The notes: a model not told the origin generated them from the sequence alone. A stretch of 36,832 nucleotides of DNA from Burkholderiales bacterium (GCA_016790695.1 JAEUOS010000065.1:1-36832), one strand, 5' to 3'. Shown: positions 16,784-25,234, counted from the stretch's first letter. Numbers and translations are program-made.

Positions 16784-17080
16784 CACCAGCTTTTCGTGCG
16801 CGCAGTCCGAACAGCGCACGCGCAGAAAACCGTGCGCCAGGATGCCGCATTCGAGAAAGGCCTCGAACTCGTCTCTGACAAACTCGGGCAAGCCCGTGCC
16901 CGTCCCGGCTTCGACCTCGGCGAGGAACCTATCGAAATGTCCCCGCACCAGGCAATGCAGGATCGTCTGTTCGGGTCGCCGCCGCTCGTACTGGACCGTG
17001 TGCGCCCACGCGGTGCGCGACATGGCTTTGCGCTTCAGTTCCATCCGGACTGAAACGCGCGAACCACGATCACGCGGCAC
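16784..17080 (-). pseudogene. IS91-type transposase remnant, N-terminal fragment
   Basis: The minus strand encodes about 99 residues. From about residue 28, QYERRRPEQTILHCLVRG and EFVRDEFEAFLECGILAHG, then RVRCSDCAHEKLV, match the N-terminal zinc-binding region of IS91-family (Y2 rolling-circle) transposases. Similarity stops after EKLV; the remaining Cys residues of the zinc site and the catalytic region are missing, and the frame then runs into antisense of the DUF1840 gene. This is a dead fragment. The C-terminal part of a transposase of the same family lies 1.6 kb to the right. Confidence 0.78.
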
Positions 17081-17377
17081 CGCGACTTGGCAAGTGCCAG
17101 AGAGAGCGAATCCGAGTCAACGACCCGCGCGGCAAGGAGGGTGAAGAAAAGCTGTCCAGTGGCTCAGACGGACTCGACCACCGTCGGCATGTGAATTCAA
17201 ACGCAGCCCGCCAGCAAATTGCAGGACACCCGCACCAAGACGGAATCCAAGCATCGCCGGGCCATCAAGACGGTCGCAGTCTCCGGTGATCGTCGCCTCG
17301 GGAGTGATGGGGTCCGCCTGTGCCACCGCGCTGGCGGCCAACAGGGCCAGCGTCAGAAATCCCTCGAGACCACGCGC
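17081..17377 (-). other. gap between PEP-CTERM gene and IS91 remnant; possible secreted-protein fragment
   Basis: No intact gene is seen. On the minus strand, about 17357-17117, one frame reads like a signal peptide (FLTLALLAASAVAQA) followed by DPITPEATITGDCDRL and further non-repetitive sequence, but the frame has no ATG or GTG ahead of it and an in-frame stop just upstream. It may be the decayed end of an exported protein or the former 3' part of a neighbouring gene. A TTG start cannot be excluded. Confidence 0.3.
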
Positions 17378-18373
17378 CTATCTGCACTGTGGGTTCGCGG
17401 CAATCCCACCACGCGCGGTTTGAAACGGCTTGTTCATTGGGCGACGGCGCCGAGCCGCCCACGCAAGCGAACCCCCGAGCAGCGCGAGGGCGACGGTGCC
17501 CGGTTCTGGCGCCGCGTTGCCCGGGCCACCATCGCGCGGAATCTGCATGAACGGCGTGTCGGAAACCGCTATGTCCATGAAGAAGTCGATGGCGCCGACC
17601 CCAGCATCGTCCGCGCTGTACCCGGTGAGATAGGTGTCGAAATTCAACCAGCTCTGCGAGAAGCCGAACGGGGCTTCCGGCAAGGCCTTGCTGCCAGACA
17701 ACGAGCCGGTGAACACACCGGTGTCCGTGAACTGGCCGATGGCCGTGCTCCCGGTCGGGGAGTAGGTGTGCGCGTTGAAGCGCGTGGAGTCGTCCCAGTG
17801 TTGGGTTTTTCGGGCGCCGTCGCTGACGACCGCCCGCCACTCCATCACCCAATAGGCGTTGTGACTGCCGTTGGGCATGCCCGCGGTGTCGATGTAGAAG
17901 GTGGTGCCGATGAAGGCCCCGGCTTCAGCGCCCAGGTCGCCGTACGGGTTGAGTATTTCCAGACGCATCCGGTAGCGAAACACGTTGGCGGGCGAGGCCT
18001 GCACGTTCTGCGTGCCGTTGGTGACGGTGACGGACGAGCGCAGATCGAACTGGTTCCCTTGGGGAACGGGATCACGGTCCATGCTCATGCTGAACGTCTG
18101 CCCATTGCCAAGGCTGGTGATGGGCGCGTTGCTCGACTGAATCGCACCGGCGGGCGTGCTGCCGTTGCGGCTGATGCCGTTGCCCATGTCGACATCGCCG
18201 AAGGCCTGGTCGCCCGGCGCACGGGCGGCGGCTGACCAGTCGCCGCCGACGGCGGACGACCAGCCAAACTCCAGCTTGGCGGTCGTGACCACGGTGACCG
18301 GCGCGGCCAGGGCCTGCGCCGCGGCAAGGACCGCGGCACCCAGGATGGTGCAATGGGGCAGGATGGTGTTCAT
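17378..18373 (-). CDS. PEP-CTERM sorting domain-containing exported protein
   Basis: 331 residues. The signal peptide (ILGAAVLAAAQALA-APV) is followed by a Ser/Thr/Asn/Gly-rich beta domain (FYIDTAGMPNGSHNAYWVMEW, FDTYLTGYSADDAGVGAIDFFMDIAVSD). The PEP-CTERM signal reads APEPG, then TVALALLGGSLAWAA and RRRR. Unusually, about 20 residues (PMNKPFQTA... to QCR) follow the Arg cluster, which normally ends such proteins; a lost stop or a recombination scar is likely. GGGAGG lies before ATG 18373. The gene sits between two fragments of an IS91 transposase, so it may be imported cargo. Confidence 0.8.
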   Translation of the reverse strand: MNTILPHCTILGAAVLAAAQALAAPVTVVTTAKLEFGWSSAVGGDWSAAARAPGDQAFGDVDMGNGISRNGSTPAGAIQSSNAPITSLGNGQTFSMSMDRDPVPQGNQFDLRSSVTVTNGTQNVQASPANVFRYRMRLEILNPYGDLGAEAGAFIGTTFYIDTAGMPNGSHNAYWVMEWRAVVSDGARKTQHWDDSTRFNAHTYSPTGSTAIGQFTDTGVFTGSLSGSKALPEAPFGFSQSWLNFDTYLTGYSADDAGVGAIDFFMDIAVSDTPFMQIPRDGGPGNAAPEPGTVALALLGGSLAWAARRRRPMNKPFQTARGGIAANPQCR

Positions 18374-18444
18374 GTGGACCTCCCTGAATGCGAGTTCGGT
18401 CGGCAGCGAATAGGAAATTTGTGCGACTCTTTTTACTGTCCGCG

Positions 18445-18473
18445 ACTATATCGACGGCCCCGCACACGGTCAA
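18445..18473 (-). promoter_or_regulatory. predicted sigma70 promoter of the second PEP-CTERM gene
   Basis: On the minus strand TTGACC (18473-18468) and TATAGT (18450-18445) are spaced by exactly 17 nt. The expected start point is near 18438, giving a leader of about 65 nt to ATG 18373. This is one of the best-matching promoters in the window. Confidence 0.55.
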
Positions 18474-18639
18474 TCGGACGGCATTTGCTGAAGATTCCCC
18501 GCTCGCGATGCCTGTTTGAGCCCTACATCCTCCCAAATCGCCTCACTCCGACCGCTTCACGCGTGCGCAGGCCGCGCGGGATCGTCAGCCCCGTTGCAAA
18601 ACCGCTTGTGCCTTGCGGATCCGGCCGCCCGGAACAGCG

Positions 18640-18925
18640 CCAGCGGCCGCGCCGGTGAGCGCGGTGGCACGCATGCAGGTAAGCCCAGATGCGTGAGGAT
18701 CGTGACAATCACCGCAGGCACCTCGATGGCGGCAATGATCTTGAATTCGCCGCCACATTGCGGGCGGTGTTCGAGGTCGATTTCGAAAACGCGCTCGAGC
18801 AGGCGCGCCCAGTTCATGCGCGCCGATGCGTGTGTGTGCTCCTCGGCGTATTCACGTGGTTTCTGTGCCGCCCCCGGCACGATCGCCGCGCGCAGCCCCG
18901 CATGGGGCGCCAGCACGACATGAAG
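18640..18925 (-). pseudogene. IS91-type transposase remnant, C-terminal fragment
   Basis: About 95 residues on the minus strand: a VLAPHAGLRAAIVPG start, then WARLLERVFEIDLEHRPQCGGEFKIIAAIE, VTILTHLGL and PPRSPARPLALFRAA. This is the conserved C-terminal end of IS91-family transposases, where a Cys-x2-Cys-Gly-Gly precedes KIIAAI; here the first Cys of the pair reads Arg-Pro-Gln-Cys, so the site is damaged. The N-terminal and catalytic parts are absent. At about 18922-18925 the sequence changes abruptly into a plus-strand dioxygenase beta-subunit gene. Confidence 0.78.
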
Positions 18926-19347
18926 CCAGCCTGGACGAGGAACGCTTCGACGACCGGGTCGCGCTGTTCGATGCGCAAGGCTGCATCTACGAAGCGCTGT
19001 CGCGCGAGGACCGCGACCTCGGCCTGCCGGCGTCGATCATGGGCTGCTCGGCGCATGGCATGGTGCAGGACCGCGTGGCCATGCTGGCCAAGGGCGTTCT
19101 CACCTGCCGTCGCGACCGGCTGCTGCGCCAGGTCGGCAACCTGCGCGTGCGGCGCGCGGGCGAACTGCTGCGCATCGACGCCGGCCTCGTCGTCTACCGC
19201 TCCGACGAGGAAGGCGTCTCCTCGCTCTACATGGTCGCGCGCTACGAGGTCGACGTCGCCGACGACGGCGCACGGCTTGCGATCCGCCACATGGCGGTGG
19301 TGGTCGACTCCTTCGGCATCGACACCATGCTGGCGGTGCCGCTTTGA
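18922..19347 (+). pseudogene. ring-hydroxylating dioxygenase beta subunit, 5'-truncated
   Basis: From EASLDEERFDDRVALF onward the 142 residues follow the SnoaL-like fold of aromatic-ring-hydroxylating dioxygenase beta subunits, for example MLAKGVLTCRRDRLLRQVGN, VYRSDEEGVSSLYMVARYEV and the C-terminal DSFGIDTMLAVPL. Roughly the first 20 residues are missing and are replaced by antisense IS91 sequence. The frame stays open to an ATG at 18826, so a hybrid 173-residue protein could still be made, but no ribosome site is visible there. Alpha subunit and reductase genes are absent, so the gene is presumed inactive. Confidence 0.7.
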
Positions 19348-19399
19348 CCATGCCGGCGCGCCAGGCCGGGAGGCAACGCAGGCGAGGACCGGCCCGCGA

Positions 19400-19601
19400 C
19401 TAGCGCGGCGCCAGCACGAGCTGTGCCTGGATCACCACCGCGCAAAGCCTTCCCTCGGCGTTGGTGATCGGCGGTACAGAGGTCCGGGCGAACAAGCGTT
19501 TCGGCGACCACCTCTTCAGGCGCAAGCTCGATCCGCCTGATTCCCATGAGGCCGGGCAACAGCGGCTCGAGCCGGGCTTGCACCGCCGCAAGGTCGTACA
19601 C
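19400..19601 (-). pseudogene. PaaI-type thioesterase with internal deletion
   Basis: The frame starting at 19601 encodes MYDLAAVQARLEPLLPGLMG, then IRRIELAPEEVVAETLVRP ending near PDLCT, a typical hotdog thioesterase N-terminus. The C-terminal end of the same family (ITNAEGRLCAVVIQAQLVLAPR) follows at once in another reading frame. The central HGG helix region, some 65-70 residues, is missing. The gene is therefore a deletion remnant with a frameshift at about 19465-19480. It neighbours the truncated dioxygenase gene and was perhaps part of one aromatic-degradation cluster. Confidence 0.68.
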
Positions 19602-19623
19602 GGAACGCGCCTCCCTTTCCGCC

Positions 19624-20013
19624 CTACGGCCGATGCAGCGCGCAGAGCTTGTTGCCGTCGGGATCCCGCACGTAGGCCAGGTTCAGCGCGCCGGCCGGCC
19701 CCTGGCGCGGGCCCGGCGGATCCTCGATCGACTTGCCGCCATGCGCCACCGCCGTGTCATGAAACTTGCGCACCTGCTCCAGGGACGCGCACTTGAAGCC
19801 GATCGTGCCGCCGTTGGCGGCGCTGGCCGGCTCGCCGTTGATGGGCTCGCTGACGCAGAAGGTTCCGCCGTCGTGCCGATAGAACAGCCGGGTCTGGCCG
19901 GTCTTGTTCTGGTTGCGCATCGGTTCCCCGACACCGAGCACGCCCAAGACCGCGTCGTAGAACCGCTTCGAGCGCTCGATGTCGTTGGTTCCTACCATCA
20001 AGTGACTGAACAC
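19624..20013 (-). CDS. VOC family protein (glyoxalase/dioxygenase fold)
   Basis: 129 residues forming a pair of beta-alpha-beta-beta-beta modules. MFSHLMVGTNDIERSKRFYDAVLGVLG is the typical first module with a metal-ligand His in the first strand; the second module ends in AYVRDPDGNKLCALHRP, the common VOC ending. Known members include glyoxalase I, fosfomycin-resistance proteins and extradiol dioxygenases; the specific activity is not visible. The start is GTG 20013, preceded by GAGGAG. It lies downstream of nothing on its strand and upstream of the thioesterase remnant. Confidence 0.86.
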   Translation of the reverse strand: MFSHLMVGTNDIERSKRFYDAVLGVLGVGEPMRNQNKTGQTRLFYRHDGGTFCVSEPINGEPASAANGGTIGFKCASLEQVRKFHDTAVAHGGKSIEDPPGPRQGPAGALNLAYVRDPDGNKLCALHRP

Positions 20014-20151
20014 TGAATTTCTCCTCGGGGCAAGGTTGGAAGCGCGCCGCCGTCACCCCTGGGACTGCGGCACGTCGGGCATGCGAACTCGGCCTGCTGA
20101 AGTGGTCAGATTACACAAGCGCGGCGCAAGCGGCGGCGGCTGGCCGCGGGG

Positions 20152-21639
20152 TCAGCCGCCGCGCCGCAGGCGCCGCACCGCCCAGGGCGCGACCATCACG
20201 AGCGCGGTCACCGCGAGGAACGTCGCCGCGATCGGCTGGCTCACGAACACGCTGGCGTCGCCCTGGCTGATCTGCAGCGCGCGGCGGAACTGCGTTTCCG
20301 CGAGCGGCCCGAGGATGAGGCCGATCACGGCGGGCCCGACGGGAATGTCCCAGCGCCGCATCGCGAAGCCCAGGAGCCCGAAGACATAGAGCATCAGGAG
20401 GTCGACCCACGACTGGTGCATGCTGTAGGCGCCCAGGGTCGCGAAGACCAGGATGGCGGCATAGAGGATGTCGCGCGGAATGGTCAGCACGCGCACCCAC
20501 AGGCCGATCAGCGGCAGGTTGAGGATGAGCAGGATGAGGTTGCCGACGTACAGGCTCGCGATCAGGCCCCAGACCAGCGCGGACTGTGCCTCGAACAACA
20601 GCGGCCCCGGTTGCAGCCCGTAGTTCTGGAACGCGCCGAGCAGGATCGCCGCGGTCGCCGAGGTCGGGATGCCGAGGGTCAGGAGCGGCACCAGCACCCC
20701 GGTGGCGGCGGCGTTGTTCGCGGCCTCGGGCCCGGCCACGCCCTCGATCGCGCCGTGGCCGAATTCCTCCGGATGCCTGGAGAGCTTCTTCTCGGCCGCG
20801 TAGGACAGGAAGGTCGGGATCTCCGATCCGCCGGCGGGGATGGTGCCGAACGGAAAGCCGATGGCCGTGGCGCGCAGCCACGCCGGCCAGGACCGCGCCC
20901 AGTCCGCGCGGCTCATCGTCGCGCGCCCCCGGACCGCCTCGAGGGTCTCGGCGAGCCGGCTGCGATAGGCGGCGACATGGAGCGCCTCGCCGACCGCGAA
21001 CAGGCCGACCGCCAGCACGACCACGTCGACCCCGTCCAGCAGTTCGGGGATGCCGAAGGCGAAGCGCGGCTGCCCGGTCTGGCTGTCGATGCCGGCCAGG
21101 CCGAGTAGCAGCCCGAGGAACAGCGAGGTCAGGCCGCGCACGGTCGAGGAACCGAGCACCGCGGCGACCGTGACGAAGGCGAAGATCATGAGCGCGAAGT
21201 ACTCGGCCGGGCCGAACTTGAGCGCGAGCGCCACCACGAGCGGCGCGACGAGGGTGAGCAGCACCGTGGCGATGCTGCCGGCGACGAAGGAGCCGATCGC
21301 GGCGGTCGCGAGTGCCGGCCCGGCACGGCCGGCCTTGGCCATGCGGTTGCCCTCGAGCGCGGTGGCGATCGACGCCGATTCGCCCGGCGTGTTGAGGAGG
21401 ATGGTGGTGGTCGACCCGCCGAACATGGCGCCGTAGTAGATGCCGGCGAACATGATGAGGGCGCCGGTGGGATCGAGTTTGGCGGTGAGCGGCAGCAGCA
21501 TCGCGACGGTGAGCGCCGGGCCGACGCCGGGCAGGACGCCGACGAAGGTACCGAGCGTCACGCCGACGAGGCCCCAGAGCAGGTTGGCCGGCTGCAGTGC
21601 GACGCCGAACCCGGCCAGGAGTGCGCTGAAGGCTTCCAT
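20152..21639 (-). CDS. tctA: tripartite tricarboxylate transporter, large permease subunit TctA
   Basis: 495 residues with about 11-12 membrane segments. It starts with the usual [33 protein letters not shown] and contains [31 protein letters not shown], the TctA hallmark, and [15 protein letters not shown]. This is the large membrane subunit of the secondary TTT uptake system, which works with TctB and a periplasmic TctC receptor to import carboxylates. Its ATG is one base after the TctB stop, so translation is coupled. It is the last gene of the five-gene minus-strand unit. Confidence 0.93.
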   Translation of the reverse strand: MEAFSALLAGFGVALQPANLLWGLVGVTLGTFVGVLPGVGPALTVAMLLPLTAKLDPTGALIMFAGIYYGAMFGGSTTTILLNTPGESASIATALEGNRMAKAGRAGPALATAAIGSFVAGSIATVLLTLVAPLVVALALKFGPAEYFALMIFAFVTVAAVLGSSTVRGLTSLFLGLLLGLAGIDSQTGQPRFAFGIPELLDGVDVVVLAVGLFAVGEALHVAAYRSRLAETLEAVRGRATMSRADWARSWPAWLRATAIGFPFGTIPAGGSEIPTFLSYAAEKKLSRHPEEFGHGAIEGVAGPEAANNAAATGVLVPLLTLGIPTSATAAILLGAFQNYGLQPGPLLFEAQSALVWGLIASLYVGNLILLILNLPLIGLWVRVLTIPRDILYAAILVFATLGAYSMHQSWVDLLMLYVFGLLGFAMRRWDIPVGPAVIGLILGPLAETQFRRALQISQGDASVFVSQPIAATFLAVTALVMVAPWAVRRLRRGG

Positions 21640-21640
21640 C

Positions 21641-22141
21641 TCAGGTGCCGGCCGCGCCCAGGAGCGGCAGGAGCCAGCCGGCGGGCAGGTTGACGTTGAG
21701 GAGCTTGACGAAGAACAGGAACACCGCCAGCGCGATGACGAGCCCCAGCCCGAGGTCGCGCGCGATGCGCCGGCTGCCGAAGCCGCGCGCGACCCCGGCG
21801 AAGAGCGCCATCCCCGCGATCACGAAGCCGGCGTGGCCGATGAGCGCCATGTGCGCGAACAGGCCCGCCGTGACCCAGCCGAATCCGGCGGCGTGGAACG
21901 CATGCTCGCCGCGCGCCGCGGCATCGTCCGGGGGCGCGTGGCGCCAGCCGCCGGACAGGGCCTCGACGAGCAGCCAGACGCCGAGGACGACGAGTCCCCC
22001 GGAGATGATCGCCGGCACGAAGTTGGGGCCGATGCCCGAGTAGCCGCCCTCGCCGGAGAGACCGGCCGTCGTCGCGACCGCGCCCCCGCCGAGGGCGAGC
22101 ACGCCGAGCGAGAGGGCGACTTCAGCAGCGGAGCGGGGCAC
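21641..22141 (-). CDS. tctB: tripartite tricarboxylate transporter, small permease subunit TctB
   Basis: About 166 residues with four predicted membrane segments ([89 protein letters not shown]). Size and layout are those of TctB, the small membrane subunit of TTT transporters. I use GTG at 22141 ([11 protein letters not shown]...), where the first membrane helix begins; no ATG or strong ribosome site is visible, so the start is uncertain. The gene lies between the receptor (22203) and TctA. Confidence 0.82.
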   Translation of the reverse strand: MPRSAAEVALSLGVLALGGGAVATTAGLSGEGGYSGIGPNFVPAIISGGLVVLGVWLLVEALSGGWRHAPPDDAAARGEHAFHAAGFGWVTAGLFAHMALIGHAGFVIAGMALFAGVARGFGSRRIARDLGLGLVIALAVFLFFVKLLNVNLPAGWLLPLLGAAGT

Positions 22142-22202
22142 GCCGACGGCCGGGGGTGCGCGCAGGACGGGATGGCACGACGCGTGGGCGCGCGCGCCGG
22201 GC

Positions 22203-23150
22203 CTACTTCTTGAGCCCCAGCGACTCGATGATGGCGCCGACGCGCCGGGTGTCCTCGTCCAGGAACTTGCGGTAGTCGTCGCCGGCGAGGAACACCGGAG
22301 TCCAGCCCATCTTCTCCAGCGTCGCTTTCCAGGCCGGGGTCTCGGTGGCATCGCGCACCAGCTTGACCAGGCCATCGCGCTGTGCCGGCGAGAGGCCCGG
22401 CGCGCCGAAGATGCCGCGCCAGTTGCCGAGCTCGACGTCGATGCCCTGTTCCTTGAGCGACGGGATGTTGTCGATGCGCGCCGGCCCGGACTGGGCCAGC
22501 GCGCGCATCTTGCCGGCCTTGACCTGCTCGGCGAATTCGCCGATGCCGGACACGCCGACGGTGACATGCCCGCCGAGGATCGCGGCGACCGCCTCGCCGC
22601 CGCCCTTGAAGGGCACGTAGTTGACCCTGGCCGGCTCGACGCCGACCGCGCGCGCGATCAGCCCGGCGAGGATGTGGTCGGTGCCGCCGGCGGAGCCGCC
22701 GCCCCACGACACCTTGCCCGGGTTCTCCTTGAACACCCTGACGAGGTCGGCCATCGACTTGAGGGGCGAGGCGGCCGGCACCACCAGGATCTCCCACTCG
22801 CTGGTCAGGCGCGCGATCGGCGTGACCTGCGTCAGGTTGACCGGCGACTTGCCGAGGATGATGCCGCCCACCATCACCATGCCGCCGATCATCACCGCGT
22901 TGGGATCGCCCTTGGACGCGTTGATGAACTGCGCCAGGCCGATGGTGCCGCCGGCGCCGCCCTTGTTGTCGAACTGCACGCCGGACACCAGCTTGGCCGA
23001 CTGCATGGCGGCCGCGAGGTTGCGCCCGGTCTGGTCCCAGCCGCCGCCGGGGTTGGCGGGGATCATCATCTTGAGGCTGGGCTGGGCGAGGGCGGCGCCC
23101 GCACTGATCGCGAGGGCGGCAACGGCGTGTCGAAGCAGGTTCTTGATCAT
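22203..23150 (-). CDS. tctC: tripartite tricarboxylate transporter substrate-binding protein (Bug/TctC)
   Basis: 315 residues. The signal peptide (LLRHAVAALAISAGAALAQ) is followed by the Bug-type fold: LKMMIPANPGGGWDQTGRNLA (ligand-loop start), GAGGTIGLAQFI, SWGGGSAGGTDHILAG and NYVPFKGGGEAVAAILGGHV. Such receptors bind carboxylates and hand them to TctAB. Gln-Pro after the cleavage site and the WDQTGR loop differ from the second receptor in this cluster (24208), so ligand preference may differ. It is followed closely by TctB. Confidence 0.92.
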   Translation of the reverse strand: MIKNLLRHAVAALAISAGAALAQPSLKMMIPANPGGGWDQTGRNLAAAMQSAKLVSGVQFDNKGGAGGTIGLAQFINASKGDPNAVMIGGMVMVGGIILGKSPVNLTQVTPIARLTSEWEILVVPAASPLKSMADLVRVFKENPGKVSWGGGSAGGTDHILAGLIARAVGVEPARVNYVPFKGGGEAVAAILGGHVTVGVSGIGEFAEQVKAGKMRALAQSGPARIDNIPSLKEQGIDVELGNWRGIFGAPGLSPAQRDGLVKLVRDATETPAWKATLEKMGWTPVFLAGDDYRKFLDEDTRRVGAIIESLGLKK

Positions 23151-23211
23151 GGTTGAGCGGCACCCATGGGGAGGTGCGAGTTGACGGCAGCGCAACTGTA
23201 GCAGCGTCGTG

Positions 23212-23225
23212 CGCCACCGGTGGCG
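23212..23225. repeat. 14-bp perfect palindrome between pdxA-like gene and tctC
   Basis: CGCCACCGGTGGCG is self-complementary and lies 8 bp after the pdxA-like stop and about 60 bp before the TctC start. No U-run follows, so it is not an intrinsic terminator. It could be an mRNA stem that separates expression of the two halves of the operon, or an operator. Confidence 0.35.
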
Positions 23226-23233
23226 TCGGCGGG

Positions 23234-24211
23234 TCAGCGCGGGGCCGCCGCGCGTCGGCTCATCCCCATCCGGCAGGCGATGTCGAAGGCGTTCTTCATC
23301 GCCTGCGGATTGGCGATGCCGCGACCGGCGATGTCGTAGGCGGTGCCGTGCGCCGGCGTGGTGATCGGGATCGGCAGGCCGCCCTGCACGGTCACGCCGC
23401 GCTCGAAGCCCATCAGCTTCATCGCGATCTGTCCCTGATCGTGGTACATGGTGACGACGCCGTCGTAGCCGCTGCCGTCCTTGCGGATCGCGCGCACGAA
23501 CGCGGTGTCGGCGGAGAACGGGCCGTCGGCGGGGAAGCCGCGCGACGCCGCGAGCCTCACGCCGGGCTCGATGATGCGGCCCTCCTCGTCGCCGTAGTTG
23601 CCGTTGTCGCCGTTGTGCGGGTTCAGGCCGCAGACGGCGACGCGCGGCGCGGCCTTGCCGGCCGCGCGCAGGGCGCGGGTGATCATGCCGATCGCCTCGG
23701 CAACCTTCTCGGCCGACAGGTGCGCGCTCACCTCGCGCAGCGGGATGTGCGAGGTCACGCGCGAGGTCCACAAGTCCTCGAGGACGTTGAGTTCGCCGCA
23801 GGGGCCGTCGTGGCGCAGCAGCTCGGCGAACCAGCGCATCTCGTCCTCCTCGACCATGCCGCCGGCGCGCAGCGCGCCCTTGTTGAGCGGCGCGAAGCAG
23901 AACGCATCGGCCTTGCCGGTGACCACGAGGCGCGCGCCTTCGGCCAGGGCGTCGAGCATGAAGCGGCCGTTCGTTTCGCTCACCGCCGCGCGCGCGCACG
24001 CCGGCGCGGCCAGGCCGGCCCAGTCGTGCAGGCGCGGCGCCGGGGCGGCGCCGAAGCCGTTGGCGGCATCGTCGAGTCCGGCGCGGTGGCTGATCAGCAG
24101 AACGTCGGCCTTGGCCTGCGTCGCCGGGTCGGCCAGGAGCTTGGCGGTCAGCTCGGGCCCGATGCCGGCGGGGTCGCCGGTGAAGACGGCGATCGTGGGA
24201 CGGATGCTCAT
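23234..24211 (-). CDS. PdxA-family dehydrogenase (4-hydroxythreonine-4-phosphate dehydrogenase-like)
   Basis: 325 residues. The PdxA family is clear from GDPAGIGPEL (11-20) and the three metal ligands His155 (TSHIPL), His199 (GLNPHNGDNG) and His257 (YHDQGQ), plus AHGTAYDIAGRG. In true PdxA a GHTE motif follows the APLNK segment; here that position reads EEDEMRWF, and the GLNPHAGEGG and VDHGTA motifs are altered too. So this is a paralogue of the PdxA2 type, likely acting on a different hydroxy acid or its phosphate, not vitamin B6 synthesis. Its stop side faces tctC, and its ATG overlaps the upstream receptor by 4 bp. Confidence 0.85.
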   Translation of the reverse strand: MSIRPTIAVFTGDPAGIGPELTAKLLADPATQAKADVLLISHRAGLDDAANGFGAAPAPRLHDWAGLAAPACARAAVSETNGRFMLDALAEGARLVVTGKADAFCFAPLNKGALRAGGMVEEDEMRWFAELLRHDGPCGELNVLEDLWTSRVTSHIPLREVSAHLSAEKVAEAIGMITRALRAAGKAAPRVAVCGLNPHNGDNGNYGDEEGRIIEPGVRLAASRGFPADGPFSADTAFVRAIRKDGSGYDGVVTMYHDQGQIAMKLMGFERGVTVQGGLPIPITTPAHGTAYDIAGRGIANPQAMKNAFDIACRMGMSRRAAAPR

Positions 24212-25179
24212 TGCGCGTCGATCCTGATGTTGGCGTCGCGGATGAGCTTGCCGAAGCGCTCGAACTCGGCGCGGTTCTGCGCGGCGAACTGCTCCGGGCT
24301 GATGCTGCCGGGCTCGCCGCCGAGGCCCTTGAGCCGCGCCTGCACGTCGGGCAGCTTGAGGATCGCGGCGGTCTCGGCCTGCAGGCGCGCGACCACCTCG
24401 CGCGGCGTGCCGGCGGTGACGTAGAGGCCGTACCAGGTGCTCATGTCGGCGCCGCTCACCCCCGCTTCGGCGAGCGTGGGCACGCCCGGCAATTCCGGCG
24501 AGCGCTGCGGCGTGGTGACCGCGAGCGCGCGCAGCTTGCCCGAGCGGATGTGGCCCATCGCCGACGAGGTGGTGTCGAACATCACCTGCACGTTGCCGGC
24601 GATCAGGTCGAGGTGTGCCTGGCTCGACCCCTTGTACGGCACATGGATCATCTGCACGCCGGCGGCGTGCTTGAAGGCCTCGCCGGCGATGTGCTGGGTG
24701 CTGCCGATGCCCGAGGAGGCGAACTTGAAGTCGTTGGGCTTCGCCTTGGCGAGGGCGACGAGTTCGCGCACGTCCTTGGCCGGGATCGCCGTGTTGACGG
24801 CGAGCACGTTGGGCACGGTGACGATGAGCGCGATCGGCGTCAGATCGCGGATCGGGTCGAAGGCGAGCTTGAGCAGGTGGGGGGCGATTGCCTGGCCGGT
24901 GTTGGTCGCGGCGAGCAGCGTGTGGCCGTCGGGCGGCGCCTTGGCGGTGAGGTCGGCGGCGATGGTGTTCGACGCGCCCGGCCGGTTCTCGACCACGAAG
25001 GACGCCTTGAAGGCGTCGTTGAACTTCTCGGCCAGCATGCGGGCGATGATGTCGGTGCCGCCGCCGGCGGACGCGCCGACCATGATGCGCACCGGCTTGG
25101 CCGGGTAGGTCTGGGCGATGGCTGCGGGTGCCAGGGCGGCGAGCAGAACGGAAGCAAGAATGGAAAAGGCGTGGCGCAT
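24208..25179 (-). CDS. Bug-family tripartite tricarboxylate transporter substrate-binding protein
   Basis: 323 residues with a signal peptide (ILASVLLAALAPAAIAQ), then TYPAKPVRIMVGASAGGGTDIIARML, the standard Bug opening, NRPGASNTIAADLTAK, FKFASSGIGSTQHIAGE and VPYKGSSQAHLDLIAGNV. It is a second, distinct receptor in the same unit as TctABC. It is the first gene of the minus-strand operon, with GGAG before ATG 25179, and reads away from the GntR gene. It probably delivers the inducing substrate to TctAB, or acts as a sensor; both uses are known for Bug proteins. Confidence 0.92.
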   Translation of the reverse strand: MRHAFSILASVLLAALAPAAIAQTYPAKPVRIMVGASAGGGTDIIARMLAEKFNDAFKASFVVENRPGASNTIAADLTAKAPPDGHTLLAATNTGQAIAPHLLKLAFDPIRDLTPIALIVTVPNVLAVNTAIPAKDVRELVALAKAKPNDFKFASSGIGSTQHIAGEAFKHAAGVQMIHVPYKGSSQAHLDLIAGNVQVMFDTTSSAMGHIRSGKLRALAVTTPQRSPELPGVPTLAEAGVSGADMSTWYGLYVTAGTPREVVARLQAETAAILKLPDVQARLKGLGGEPGSISPEQFAAQNRAEFERFGKLIRDANIRIDAQ

Positions 25180-25234
25180 GGGCAGGCTCCGGTGAATGAA
25201 GGGGCGGATCGAGGTGTGCGGGCAGGACTCGATG

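Noticed and set aside
23234..24211. Identity as TphB (terephthalate dihydrodiol dehydrogenase)
   Set aside because: TphB belongs to the PdxA superfamily and TTT-type uptake is known for terephthalate, but no terephthalate dioxygenase genes are present and the motifs seen here do not resemble the TphB sequence I remember. Kept only as a remote alternative.
23153..24424. 423-residue plus-strand frame opposite the pdxA-like gene
   Set aside because: Antisense shadow. The minus-strand PdxA-family protein has conserved metal ligands and explains the region.
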